From the NCBI GenBank assembly GCA_934167785.1, contig CAKPLX010000064.1, positions 1 through 6,274 on the forward strand: 6,274 nt of DNA, given 5' to 3'. A model generated the notes under the pieces. The model saw only the letters and a list, made by a program, of their open reading frames with translations. It did no database searches and was not told where the DNA came from. This document shows positions 1 to 6,231 of the stretch, piece by piece; position 1 is the stretch's first letter; each line of letters starts with the position of its first letter. The stretch comes from an uncultured Bacilli bacterium (GTDB lineage: Bacteria; Bacillota_I; Bacilli_A; RF39; UBA660). The position numbers and the translations under genes were made by a program.

Positions 1-2
1 TA

Positions 3-149
3 TCATGTAATATAATAGAATTCAGTAATGCAATTAGGAAAGAATGGTCAATAGAAAATAAATTACATTGGCATCTAAATTTAACTTTTAAATTAGAAAA
101 AGCAAAACTAAACAAAAAAAATAAAAAAATGTTAACGCTAAATTGTTAA
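3..149 (+). pseudogene. C-terminal remnant of an ISAs1-type transposase (enters from left edge)
   Basis: An open frame runs in from the left edge, is read from base 3 and stops at TAA 147-149. Codons 11-29 read IRKEWSIENKLHWHLNLTF. This resembles the C-terminal block of ISAs1-family DDE transposases (pattern R-x-H-W-x-I-E-N-x-L-H-W-x-L-D-x-x-F-x-E-D), in which the Glu of IEN is thought to be the last catalytic acid. Here the usual LD is LN, the ED pair after the Phe is lost (KLEKAK), and the frame then becomes a Lys/Asn-rich tail. The long C-terminal helix region of the family is missing. The last codons run through the terminator of the convergent aldehyde dehydrogenase gene, so this is most likely decayed, inactive IS debris. 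The family call rests on motif memory only, and the start lies outside the window. Confidence 0.6.
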
Positions 150-156
150 CATTTTT
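114..156 (-). terminator. Rho-independent terminator of the aldehyde dehydrogenase gene
   Basis: A perfect 12-bp inverted repeat (AAAAATGTTAAC at 125-136, GTTAACATTTTT at 145-156) encloses an 8-base loop. On the minus strand it is followed by a T-rich run at 114-129, broken by one A. It starts 5 bases after the stop codon at 161-163. The A-run on its other side could also give weak termination of plus-strand transcription from the transposase remnant. Confidence 0.88.
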
Positions 157-160
157 CATT

Positions 161-1597
161 TTACTTAGTAATATTCTTTAAGATAACTGTCTTTGTCCTA
201 GACATTTCTCTTAATGTAGTCATAATTCCTTCATTACCAATTCCTGAATATTTCCATCCACCGAATGGTTGTTCAAAGCTTCTAAAGAAACTTGCTCCGT
301 TAATAACAAAACCACCGCATTCCATCATTTCACTTACTTTAATAGCCTTATTCATATCCTTAGTAATAATTGAACCCGACAAACCATAAATAGATTGATT
401 AGCAATTGCTACCGCTTCCTCTATTGTATCAAAACCAATTACAGAAATAACAGGTCCAAATATTTCCATATCTTTAGCAACATCCATATCTTTAGTAACA
501 TCATCAATAATAGTAGGTTCATAGAAAGCACCATTTCTTCTTCCACCATAAACTACTTTAGCACCTTGTTCAACTGTTTTATTAACTTGACTTTCGACTT
601 CTATCGCAGCTTCTTCGCTAATCAAGCAACCAATATCAGTATCCATTTCACTAGGATAACCAACTTTAAGTGTTTTAATTTTTTCAATCATTTTATCAAT
701 ATATTGTTGTTTTACAGAATTTTGGACCAAAAATCTTTTACTAGCACAACATACTTGTCCAGTATTATATAATCTTCCCCAAACAGTTTCTTCAACAGCT
801 AAATCAATATCTCCATCTTCACATAAGATAAATGCATCATTACCACCCAACTCTAAAGATGAATGTGCCAAATGAGATGCACATCTCTCTGCTGCATCTA
901 TTCCAGCTGCCGTTGAACCAGTCAAGCTAACAATAGCAACTTTTTTATTAGAAGTTAATGCTTCTCCTACTACCTTTCCTGAACCATGCACAACAGAAAT
1001 AACTCCTGCTGGAACACCAGCTTCAACTAATAATTCAACATATTTTGTCAATGTCAAAGGATTTACACTAGCAGGTTTTAAAATTGCTGCATTTCCCATT
1101 AACAATGCAGGTGGAATCTTATTAATAAAGATATCACTTGGGAAATTAAACGGAATAATGGCAACCATTACTCCTAAAGGTTGTTGAATTGTATACTGAA
1201 TTGTATTTTCTTGACCTTTCTCTGTTCCTCTTGGAATAATATTTCCATAATCATGTTTAACCTTTTCTACATACGCCGGAACTCCAATAGAAATATTGGC
1301 AATTTCATTATAGGCCTCTCGAATTGGTTTACCAGTCTCATCAGATAAAGTTTTTGCTAAACTATCTTTATCTCTTTCGACTAAACGAACAAATTTTGAT
1401 AAAATATCGCATCGTTCATGAATAGATAATTTAGCCCATTCCTTTTGAGCATCATAAGCATAGTCCACTGCTTCATTTACTTCTTCAGCAGATAAACTAG
1501 GCACAGTATCAATCAATTCATTAGTAGCGGGATTTTTAACTTCAATAACACTACCATCTCTAGCATCACGCCATTCTTTTCCAATTAAACTTTTCAT
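161..1597 (-). CDS. NAD(P)-dependent aldehyde dehydrogenase (succinate-semialdehyde dehydrogenase-like)
   Basis: This 478-residue protein has the usual length of a cytosolic ALDH-superfamily enzyme, which oxidises an aldehyde to its acid with NAD(P)+. Visible landmarks are PFNFP with the oxyanion-hole Asn151, ILKPAS with Lys174 for cofactor binding, the Rossmann turn LTGSTAAG (225-232), general base Glu249 in LELGG, nucleophile Cys283 in NTGQVC, and EIFGPV with Glu378. All catalytic positions are intact. The GQVCxASKR context and the C-terminal FGGWKYSGIGNEG stretch recall the short succinate-semialdehyde or lactaldehyde dehydrogenase branches, but substrate and cofactor choice cannot be read from sequence. 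The ATG at 1597 is fixed by a strong AGGAGGA site (1601-1607) three bases upstream. The gene is a single transcription unit with its own promoter and terminator. The palindromes over the promoter suggest control by a repressor, perhaps one responding to an aldehyde. No pathway partner lies nearby. Confidence 0.93.
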   Translation of the reverse strand: MKSLIGKEWRDARDGSVIEVKNPATNELIDTVPSLSAEEVNEAVDYAYDAQKEWAKLSIHERCDILSKFVRLVERDKDSLAKTLSDETGKPIREAYNEIANISIGVPAYVEKVKHDYGNIIPRGTEKGQENTIQYTIQQPLGVMVAIIPFNFPSDIFINKIPPALLMGNAAILKPASVNPLTLTKYVELLVEAGVPAGVISVVHGSGKVVGEALTSNKKVAIVSLTGSTAAGIDAAERCASHLAHSSLELGGNDAFILCEDGDIDLAVEETVWGRLYNTGQVCCASKRFLVQNSVKQQYIDKMIEKIKTLKVGYPSEMDTDIGCLISEEAAIEVESQVNKTVEQGAKVVYGGRRNGAFYEPTIIDDVTKDMDVAKDMEIFGPVISVIGFDTIEEAVAIANQSIYGLSGSIITKDMNKAIKVSEMMECGGFVINGASFFRSFEQPFGGWKYSGIGNEGIMTTLREMSRTKTVILKNITK

Positions 1598-1616
1598 TTT
1601 TCCTCCTTTTATTTTT

Positions 1617-1650
1617 TAATACCAACCGGTATTATATTCTAAGTATACCG
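1617..1650. promoter_or_regulatory. Operator-like palindromes over the ALDH promoter start
   Basis: TAATACCAACCGGTATTA (1617-1634) is an inverted repeat with 7-base arms and a 4-base centre. A third half-site, ATACCG (1645-1650), forms another inverted repeat with CGGTAT (1627-1632). Together they cover the -10 box and the expected start site, which is where a repressor would block transcription. The short GC-centred dyad is of the size used by TetR-type repressors, but no regulator gene is in the window, so its identity is unknown. Confidence 0.5.
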
Positions 1651-1670
1651 TCATCCCTACTTTTTTTCAA
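1642..1670 (-). promoter_or_regulatory. Sigma-A-type promoter of the aldehyde dehydrogenase gene
   Basis: Reading the minus strand, a -35 TTGAAA (1665-1670) is followed by exactly 17 bases and a -10 TATACT (1642-1647). Each box matches the housekeeping consensus at 5 of 6 positions. Transcription would start near 1635, giving a leader of about 35-40 bases before the ATG at 1597. A second TATAAT-like box at 1631-1636 has no good -35 at the right distance. Confidence 0.75.
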
Positions 1671-1687
1671 GAGAATTAACAAAATTT

Positions 1688-1728
1688 AAAAAAAAATAAG
1701 TAAGTACTAATAATCAAAACTTACTTAT
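1688..1728 (-). terminator. Rho-independent terminator of the surface-protein gene
   Basis: A perfect 10-bp stem (ATAAGTAAGT at 1696-1705, ACTTACTTAT at 1719-1728) with a 13-base loop is followed on the minus strand by nine T (1696-1688). The upstream arm includes the stop codon at 1721-1723, so the hairpin overlaps the last codons. It separates this gene from the aldehyde dehydrogenase downstream on the same strand. Confidence 0.87.
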
Positions 1729-4231
1729 CTTTTTTATAAATCCTTCTTTTTCTTATTTTACAAGGAACAGAAACAGTATTTTTTCTTTGAACAAAATAAT
1801 AAGTTCCTCCTCCCAAAATAATAACACCAAAAAGAATCCCAAATACCTTATAAATTCCATCCATTCCTGTTTTTACATCAGGAATTTTCTTATCATACAT
1901 TGTTAACTTATTATCAGCTAAACTTTTCCCATCTTTATCAGTCAAACTTCCATCGCTACTCATTGAAAAAATGATAGACTCCGCTGTTGAATACCCCTTA
2001 GGAGCAGTTTTCTCAACTAAATAATAAGTTCCAGCTGGTAGTCCAGATATTATTTTAGGTTGATCTGTTGAAGTCCAAGTAGCTTCCTTTCCATCTGCCA
2101 AAATAACAGGAATACATTCATTGGTATACTGATTGGTCAATGGTTTAATATTTCCATCTTCATCTTTATAAGTACTACATATACTAATTACCGCCCCAGG
2201 TAACTCTTTACTACTGGCAATTTCTTGCTTACTAACACTTAAGGAATTCAATTTATTTTTTACAACAATTAAATTATCCTGTACTGTTTTATTTCCAGAC
2301 TTAACCTCACCACTATCATTAATACTAAATGAAGTAGCAACCGTTGCGACAACATATCCTCTTGGTGGAGTATTTTCAATAATATAATATTCTCCTGATT
2401 TTAATCCAGAAAATTGAACAGGATCACTTCCAGAAACCCAAGACATTTCAATATCATCTATCGTCTTCGCAGCATCACATTCTTCCTTTTTGGTTTGATA
2501 ACTAGTAGCATCACAAATCTTTAAACTAGCACCTTCTACTTCTTCATCTCCAGTTGCAGCTCTTTTACTAATTGATACTTTGTTTTTAGAATTAACCTGT
2601 AAGACAACAATATTTCCTTTTGATTTAGAAACCTTTACATAACTATCCTTATCACTACAGAAGGTTTCATCATCAACTTTTTGTTTTTTATTAATATTAT
2701 AACAAATTTTACTATATGTCTCTGTAGGAACATCAGGAGTAGTAGTACTACCATCTCCAGCACTTGATTCCCCACCTTGATTAGTCCCATCTGTAGAACT
2801 CTCACTACCTTCAGTAGTAGAAGTTGATCCTGAAGTATTTCCTGTCTCAGAAGAAGATGTATTAAAATCACAATTCCCTTTTTTAGACAAAGCAATAGGG
2901 TCTCCACCTTTAGAAGACAAGCAACGGTACTCATAAGAAGAAAAATTACAACGCTCCATATCGGCATCAATAGCTTCTCCTTCTTTATGAGAATAACATT
3001 TTTCAACATTAGCATTCATATCTACTTTAGGATCATAAGCATAAATTTGCTTGCTTTTAGAACTACTATCCAACACATAGCCATCTACAGTTTTAGATTC
3101 TACTAGAAAATAATTATGTTTGAAAAAATCATCATCATCTACAGCAACATTTGGACTCGTATAACTAACAGAACTACTTCCATTATTAGAAGCAAGTAAA
3201 TTGCCAGCACTCGTATCATCTTTATAAATAGATAAGGACGTCCCTTCAAGAAAATCCCCATTTTCATCAATTTTATACGCTGCAATCTTATGTTTAGTCA
3301 AATCAGGAATAGCTAATTGTAAACTTTTTTTCACCTTTCTAGGAACCTTAATAGTAATCTTTTTAATTAAATCCTGTTTAGCCTTTTCCGTAGAACGATA
3401 AAGAATCGAACTAACATACTCACTTGAATTACTACCACTTACATTTACAGTAACACTATCTCCCGAAGAAACATTATCTGCTTTAACATAAAAAGAATAA
3501 TCATCACTTTTTCCTACAATAGAAACATTTGCAGAACATCCTGTTCCGTTTGCATACTTACAAATTGTAACCGCCCCATTTTTAGCACTAGTTGCAACAG
3601 ATATCTTATAAGTGACATTATCACTACTTCCACCAACAGTGGCTTTCAAGCCAGATAAAGTAACCTTGTCTGAAATGAAAGTAGTTCCTGATGAATAACT
3701 CATTACGGTATCTCCTACTTTTAACGATGGAGCACTAATACTTTTACTCAAATTAACATTTTTATACTCTGCTACCGCTCGATCATAAATCTTCTTTACA
3801 GAAGAATTAGCAGAATAATAATTATAAGACTTATTTGACGATAATGCTTTTGCAAAGTAAGTATTCAAAGTAGCACCAGTCAAAGCATAAGCTTTAGTCG
3901 TAATATTATTATTGTACTTCTTATCAATAATATCAATAATTGTCCCAGCAATAATTGCCTTTTTAGAATTCTTATCCCAACTAGAAACTACTTGATAACT
4001 ATTCTTAGTTCCAAAATAATTTTGCCATTGAACACAATAAGCCCAATCATTCCCTATTTTTTTCAAACAATCTCGGCCATCACCAGAATCACTATAAGCA
4101 CCAGTTGATCGATTAAAATGATAACATTCCCCAGGTTCTTCTACTGTAACAGCACTCACCACACTATTACGATAAAAAAAACAAAATATCATTATAAATA
4201 CCAAAAATATTTGTTTATTTTTTAACCTCAT
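1721..4231 (-). CDS. Large secreted, membrane-anchored surface protein with thioester-like region and SpaA-type repeats
   Basis: This is an 836-residue adhesin/pilin-like protein; no specific family name is recognised. Residues 1-27 form a signal peptide (hydrophobic core about 8-20, likely cut after VVSA). Residues 28-155 resemble a thioester adhesin domain. They contain YCVQ at 65-68, but TGATLN (118-123) stands where TQxA would supply the bonding Gln. A beta-rich segment (about 163-282) follows. Three SpaA/prealbumin-like repeats come next: about 312-397 (Lys320, Glu378), 551-655 (Lys556, Glu619 in ENTPPRGY) and 664-780 (Lys668, Glu740 in EKTAPKGY). The Lys and Glu residues sit where such domains form isopeptide bonds. 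Short CY...C motifs flank a Ser/Thr/Gly linker (457-505). A membrane helix (792-814) and basic tail end the protein; there is no canonical LPXTG. The ATG at 4231 is preferred because AAGGA lies 8 bases upstream; the in-frame ATG at 4240 directly abuts the AAGG. Confidence 0.82.
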   Translation of the reverse strand: MRLKNKQIFLVFIMIFCFFYRNSVVSAVTVEEPGECYHFNRSTGAYSDSGDGRDCLKKIGNDWAYCVQWQNYFGTKNSYQVVSSWDKNSKKAIIAGTIIDIIDKKYNNNITTKAYALTGATLNTYFAKALSSNKSYNYYSANSSVKKIYDRAVAEYKNVNLSKSISAPSLKVGDTVMSYSSGTTFISDKVTLSGLKATVGGSSDNVTYKISVATSAKNGAVTICKYANGTGCSANVSIVGKSDDYSFYVKADNVSSGDSVTVNVSGSNSSEYVSSILYRSTEKAKQDLIKKITIKVPRKVKKSLQLAIPDLTKHKIAAYKIDENGDFLEGTSLSIYKDDTSAGNLLASNNGSSSVSYTSPNVAVDDDDFFKHNYFLVESKTVDGYVLDSSSKSKQIYAYDPKVDMNANVEKCYSHKEGEAIDADMERCNFSSYEYRCLSSKGGDPIALSKKGNCDFNTSSSETGNTSGSTSTTEGSESSTDGTNQGGESSAGDGSTTTPDVPTETYSKICYNINKKQKVDDETFCSDKDSYVKVSKSKGNIVVLQVNSKNKVSISKRAATGDEEVEGASLKICDATSYQTKKEECDAAKTIDDIEMSWVSGSDPVQFSGLKSGEYYIIENTPPRGYVVATVATSFSINDSGEVKSGNKTVQDNLIVVKNKLNSLSVSKQEIASSKELPGAVISICSTYKDEDGNIKPLTNQYTNECIPVILADGKEATWTSTDQPKIISGLPAGTYYLVEKTAPKGYSTAESIIFSMSSDGSLTDKDGKSLADNKLTMYDKKIPDVKTGMDGIYKVFGILFGVIILGGGTYYFVQRKNTVSVPCKIRKRRIYKKDK

Positions 4232-4266
4232 CACATTCATCCTTCCCTATCATATTTTACATCTCA

Positions 4267-4295
4267 AGTATAACATGTATTATTTAAAAAAACAA
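4267..4295 (-). promoter_or_regulatory. Extended -10 promoter of the surface-protein gene
   Basis: On the minus strand a TATACT box (4267-4272) is preceded by TGT, giving the extended -10 form TGnTATACT. TTGTTT lies at the -35 position (4290-4295) with a 17-base spacer. Transcription would start near 4260, about 20-30 bases before the start codon. Confidence 0.65.
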
Positions 4296-4313
4296 TTATT
4301 TTTTCATAAAAAA

Positions 4314-4350
4314 AAGAATAATTCTTATCAATTCAGTGTAAAGTAAGAAT
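4314..4350. promoter_or_regulatory. AAGAAT/ATTCTT palindrome between divergent promoters
   Basis: AAGAAT-A-ATTCTT (4314-4326) is a perfect 6-bp-arm dyad, and a third half-site TAAGAAT lies at 4344-4350, forming an inverted repeat with ATTCTTA (4321-4327). The cluster lies between the two outward -35 boxes (4295 and 4358), where a regulator could act on both genes. In such AT-rich DNA a chance dyad is possible. Confidence 0.35.
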
Positions 4351-4357
4351 AGTAATA

Positions 4358-4386
4358 TTTTCATTTTTTAAGATTAATGATATAAT
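4358..4386 (+). promoter_or_regulatory. Extended -10 promoter of the deacetylase gene
   Basis: A perfect TATAAT (4381-4386) is preceded by TGA, giving TGnTATAAT. TTTTCA (4358-4363) is the -35 at a 17-base spacing (4 of 6 matches). The start site would fall near 4393. The upstream in-frame ATG at 4385 overlaps the -10 box, so it is unlikely to be in the mRNA; this supports translation from 4412. Confidence 0.75.
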
Positions 4387-4411
4387 GAAAAAAGATGTAG
4401 GTTGTGATAAA

Positions 4412-5830
4412 ATGAAACAAATAAAAAAGAAAAGCAAAAAAAATATATATTCTATAGCAGTAATTATTTTACTCATTTCAATGACAATAACTTTTTCTTT
4501 TTGCTATTTACTAACTCCAAAAATTAAAGTAGAAAATACAAATTTAACTTTTTCTTACAACGAAAAAGTTATTCTCCCAAAATATCAAGCATATGCACTA
4601 AATAAAAGAATTGATTCTAAAGTAAAAATCATTAATCCATTAAAAAAACAAAAAGTAGGAAAATATTTTGTAACTTATCAAGTGAAAAATGCTTTTTTTT
4701 CCACAAAAAAGTTAGTCCTAATAACAATAGTAGATAAAGAAAAACCACAAATTAACCTTAAAGGAAATCAAATCATCTACCTCTGCCCAAATGAAAAGTA
4801 CATAGAACCTGGTTTTACTGCAACAGATAAATATGATGGAAACCTAACCAAAAAAGTTTTAATAAAAGAAGAAGGCAACACAATCACTTACCAAGTAGAG
4901 GACTCTTCCCATAATAAAACAGTAACAAAAAGAAAAATTTACTTTCAGGATAAAGAAAAACCACAAATCTTCTTAAAAGGGGCTAAAGAAATTTACTTAT
5001 CACAAAATACTCCATATAAAGAAGAAGGATATGAAATAAAAGATAACTGTGACAAAGACGTTACAGTAGAAGTAAGTGGAAAAGTCGATAGCACAAAAAT
5101 AGGAACTTACACAATCAGATATACAGCAACAGACAGTAGTAATAACACTACAACAGTAGAAAGAAAAGTAAACATAACAAAAAAAACACAAACTACTCCA
5201 GGAATAATTTACCTAACATTCGACGATGGACCAAGCAACAGTATCACTCCAAAAATATTAGAAATTTTAAAGAAAAAAAATATAAAAGCAACATTTTTCG
5301 TAATTAATCACGAAGATAACCTAAATTACTTAATCAAGCAAGAAGATCAAGATGGACACACTGTAGCTCTACACAGTTATACTCATAGTTACCAAACAAT
5401 ATATCAATCCTCTGAAGCATACTTTAATGATTTAAATCAAATTAGAGATAAGGTATACAAAATTACAGGAAAATATAGCAACATCATTCGTTTTCCAGGA
5501 GGAAGCAGTAATACTATCAGTAAAAAATATCATCTAGGAATCATGACCCAATTATCAAATGAAGTTACTACTAAAGGATTTCATTATTTCGACTGGAATG
5601 TTGATTGCCAAGACGGAGCTGGAGTTAGAGATTCAAATAAAATCTATCAAAATGTAATTAACAATTTATCTAAAACCAAGGAAAATGTTGTCCTAATGCA
5701 CGATTTTGAAAATAATTACGGAACATTAAATGCACTAGAAAGTATCATCGACTATGGAATAAATAATGGATATCAATTTCAAAAAATAACAATGGACACT
5801 GAAATGATAACTCATCGACCAAATAATTAA
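4412..5830 (+). CDS. Membrane-tethered polysaccharide/peptidoglycan deacetylase with Ig-like domains
   Basis: This 472-residue enzyme is predicted to remove acetyl groups from cell-wall amino sugars outside the membrane. A Lys-rich N-terminus and one membrane helix (about 12-34) anchor it. Three beta-sandwich segments follow: a divergent one (about 36-107), then two Ig-like (DUF5011-type) repeats that both begin DKEKPQI (about 108-179 and 180-255). The NodB carbohydrate esterase 4 domain (about 264-460) shows TFDDGP with Asp271/Asp272, metal His321 and His325 in HSYTH, RFPGG with Arg360, FDWNVD with Asp394/Trp395, and LMHD with His430/Asp431. All metal and catalytic motifs are present. RFPGGSS in place of the RPPYG seen in PgdA/PdaC-like enzymes marks a subgroup; I cannot name its substrate (GlcNAc or MurNAc). 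The ATG at 4412 is chosen because AGGTTGTGAT (4399-4408) pairs well with the 16S tail at good spacing. The gene is divergent from the surface-protein gene. Confidence 0.9.
   Translation: MKQIKKKSKKNIYSIAVIILLISMTITFSFCYLLTPKIKVENTNLTFSYNEKVILPKYQAYALNKRIDSKVKIINPLKKQKVGKYFVTYQVKNAFFSTKKLVLITIVDKEKPQINLKGNQIIYLCPNEKYIEPGFTATDKYDGNLTKKVLIKEEGNTITYQVEDSSHNKTVTKRKIYFQDKEKPQIFLKGAKEIYLSQNTPYKEEGYEIKDNCDKDVTVEVSGKVDSTKIGTYTIRYTATDSSNNTTTVERKVNITKKTQTTPGIIYLTFDDGPSNSITPKILEILKKKNIKATFFVINHEDNLNYLIKQEDQDGHTVALHSYTHSYQTIYQSSEAYFNDLNQIRDKVYKITGKYSNIIRFPGGSSNTISKKYHLGIMTQLSNEVTTKGFHYFDWNVDCQDGAGVRDSNKIYQNVINNLSKTKENVVLMHDFENNYGTLNALESIIDYGINNGYQFQKITMDTEMITHRPNN
4733..5176 (+). repeat. Tandem Ig-like domain repeat inside the deacetylase gene
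   Basis: Two units of about 216 and 228 bases (4733-4948 and 4949-5176) each begin with the same 20 bases encoding DKEKPQI. They then share the pattern LKG...IYL...Y.E.G, and each ends in a short D-S-S-x-N-x-T-x-T-x-x-R-K segment. This looks like domain duplication with later divergence; only the first 20 bases remain identical. Confidence 0.7.
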
Positions 5831-5855
5831 AATTATTTTTTGGTCTTTTTTTTTT
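5817..5855 (+). terminator. Rho-independent terminator of the deacetylase gene
   Basis: GACCAAATAATT (5817-5828) pairs with AATTATTTTTTGGTC (5831-5845), with three extra T bulged on the right arm. Ten T (5846-5855) follow directly. The left arm includes the last three codons and part of the TAA stop at 5828-5830. Confidence 0.85.
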
Positions 5856-5885
5856 AATACTTCATAAGATTTACTGTAAGTATTA
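5855..5885. promoter_or_regulatory. Inverted repeat upstream of spoVS
   Basis: TAATACTT (5855-5862) and AAGTATTA (5878-5885) are perfect 8-base arms around a 15-base spacer. They lie between the deacetylase terminator and the spoVS ribosome binding site. This could be a regulator site or a leader hairpin. I see no convincing sigma-A promoter here, and no clear sigma-H boxes (the factor that reads spoVS in Bacillus subtilis). Confidence 0.35.
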
Positions 5886-5908
5886 TAGAAAGGAATGAAT
5901 GATAAAAT

Positions 5909-6169
5909 ATGGAAACTTTAAAAGTCAGCACAAAATCAAACCCAAACTCTGTCGCTGGAGCACTAGCCAACGCCTTTAGAGAACACGGGAGTGTAGAAAT
6001 TCAAGCAATTGGTGCTGGAGCATTAAATCAAGCAATCAAAGCAATTGCTATCGCCAGAGGTTTTGTAGCCCCTTCTGGAAAAAATTTAATATGCATCCCA
6101 GCATTTACCGATATTCAAATTGATGGTGAAGAAAGAACTGCAATTAAATTAATTGTTGAAGCAAATTAA
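5909..6169 (+). CDS. spoVS: Stage V sporulation protein S (SpoVS)
   Basis: This 86-residue protein matches the full length of Bacillus subtilis SpoVS and closely follows the family pattern from end to end. Recognisable blocks are LKVSTKSNPNSVAGALA, the IGAGALNQAIKAIAIARG core (residues 34-51), FVAPSGKNLICIPAFTDI and the C-terminal DGEERTAIKLIVE. SpoVS is a small Alba-like, putatively nucleic-acid-binding protein needed for proper spore coat and cortex progression in Bacillus, though homologues also occur in non-spore-formers. The ATG at 5909 gives the conserved N-terminus and an in-frame TAA lies just upstream (5903-5905), so no longer start is possible. The best Shine-Dalgarno (AAGGA, 5890-5894) is 14 bases from the ATG, which is unusually far. 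The gene has no terminator of its own; 21 bases after its stop an IS3-family element begins in the same direction. Confidence 0.95.
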   Translation: METLKVSTKSNPNSVAGALANAFREHGSVEIQAIGAGALNQAIKAIAIARGFVAPSGKNLICIPAFTDIQIDGEERTAIKLIVEAN

Positions 6170-6192
6170 AAAAGATTATTAAGAATGATATG

Positions 6193-6226
6193 AACCCCGT
6201 TTCTTGGACAAAATAGAAACGAGGTT
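6193..6226 (+). promoter_or_regulatory. IS-end hairpin enclosing the transposase ribosome binding site
   Basis: AACCCCGTTTC (6193-6203) pairs with GAAACGAGGTT (6216-6226) at 10 of 11 positions (one C/A mismatch) around a 12-base loop. The right arm contains GAGG (6221-6224), the Shine-Dalgarno of the ORF at 6232. In a transcript reading in from spoVS this site would be paired. The T-run at 6225-6229 could also give weak termination. Confidence 0.55.
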
Positions 6227-6231
6227 TTTAT

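Noticed and set aside
395..772. 125-codon plus-strand open frame opposite the aldehyde dehydrogenase
   Set aside because: It is antisense to a fully conserved enzyme, has low-complexity Ile/Asn/Ser/Phe content and no ribosome binding site.
2717..2863. Ser/Thr/Gly-rich stretch as a tandem DNA repeat
   Set aside because: The codons vary and no unit repeats in register. It is a flexible linker by composition, not a repeat array.
2635..3015. 126-codon minus-strand open frame inside the surface-protein gene
   Set aside because: It is in another frame of the Cys-rich and Ser/Thr linker region. The Leu/Val-rich translation is what shifted Ser/Thr codons give, and no family is recognised.
4296..4322. 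AT-only hairpin in the divergent gap as a possible terminator
   Set aside because: It is a T-run against an A-run with no GC pairs in the stem, and no gene reads into it, since both neighbours start here.
4385..4411. Longer N-terminus for the deacetylase starting at the ATG at 4385
   Set aside because: That ATG overlaps a perfect extended -10 box and has no ribosome binding site, while the ATG at 4412 has one well placed.
5000..5191. 63-codon minus-strand open frame opposite the deacetylase, rich in Cys, Phe and Tyr
   Set aside because: It is antisense to conserved Ig-like repeats and its composition is an artefact of AT-rich coding on the other strand.
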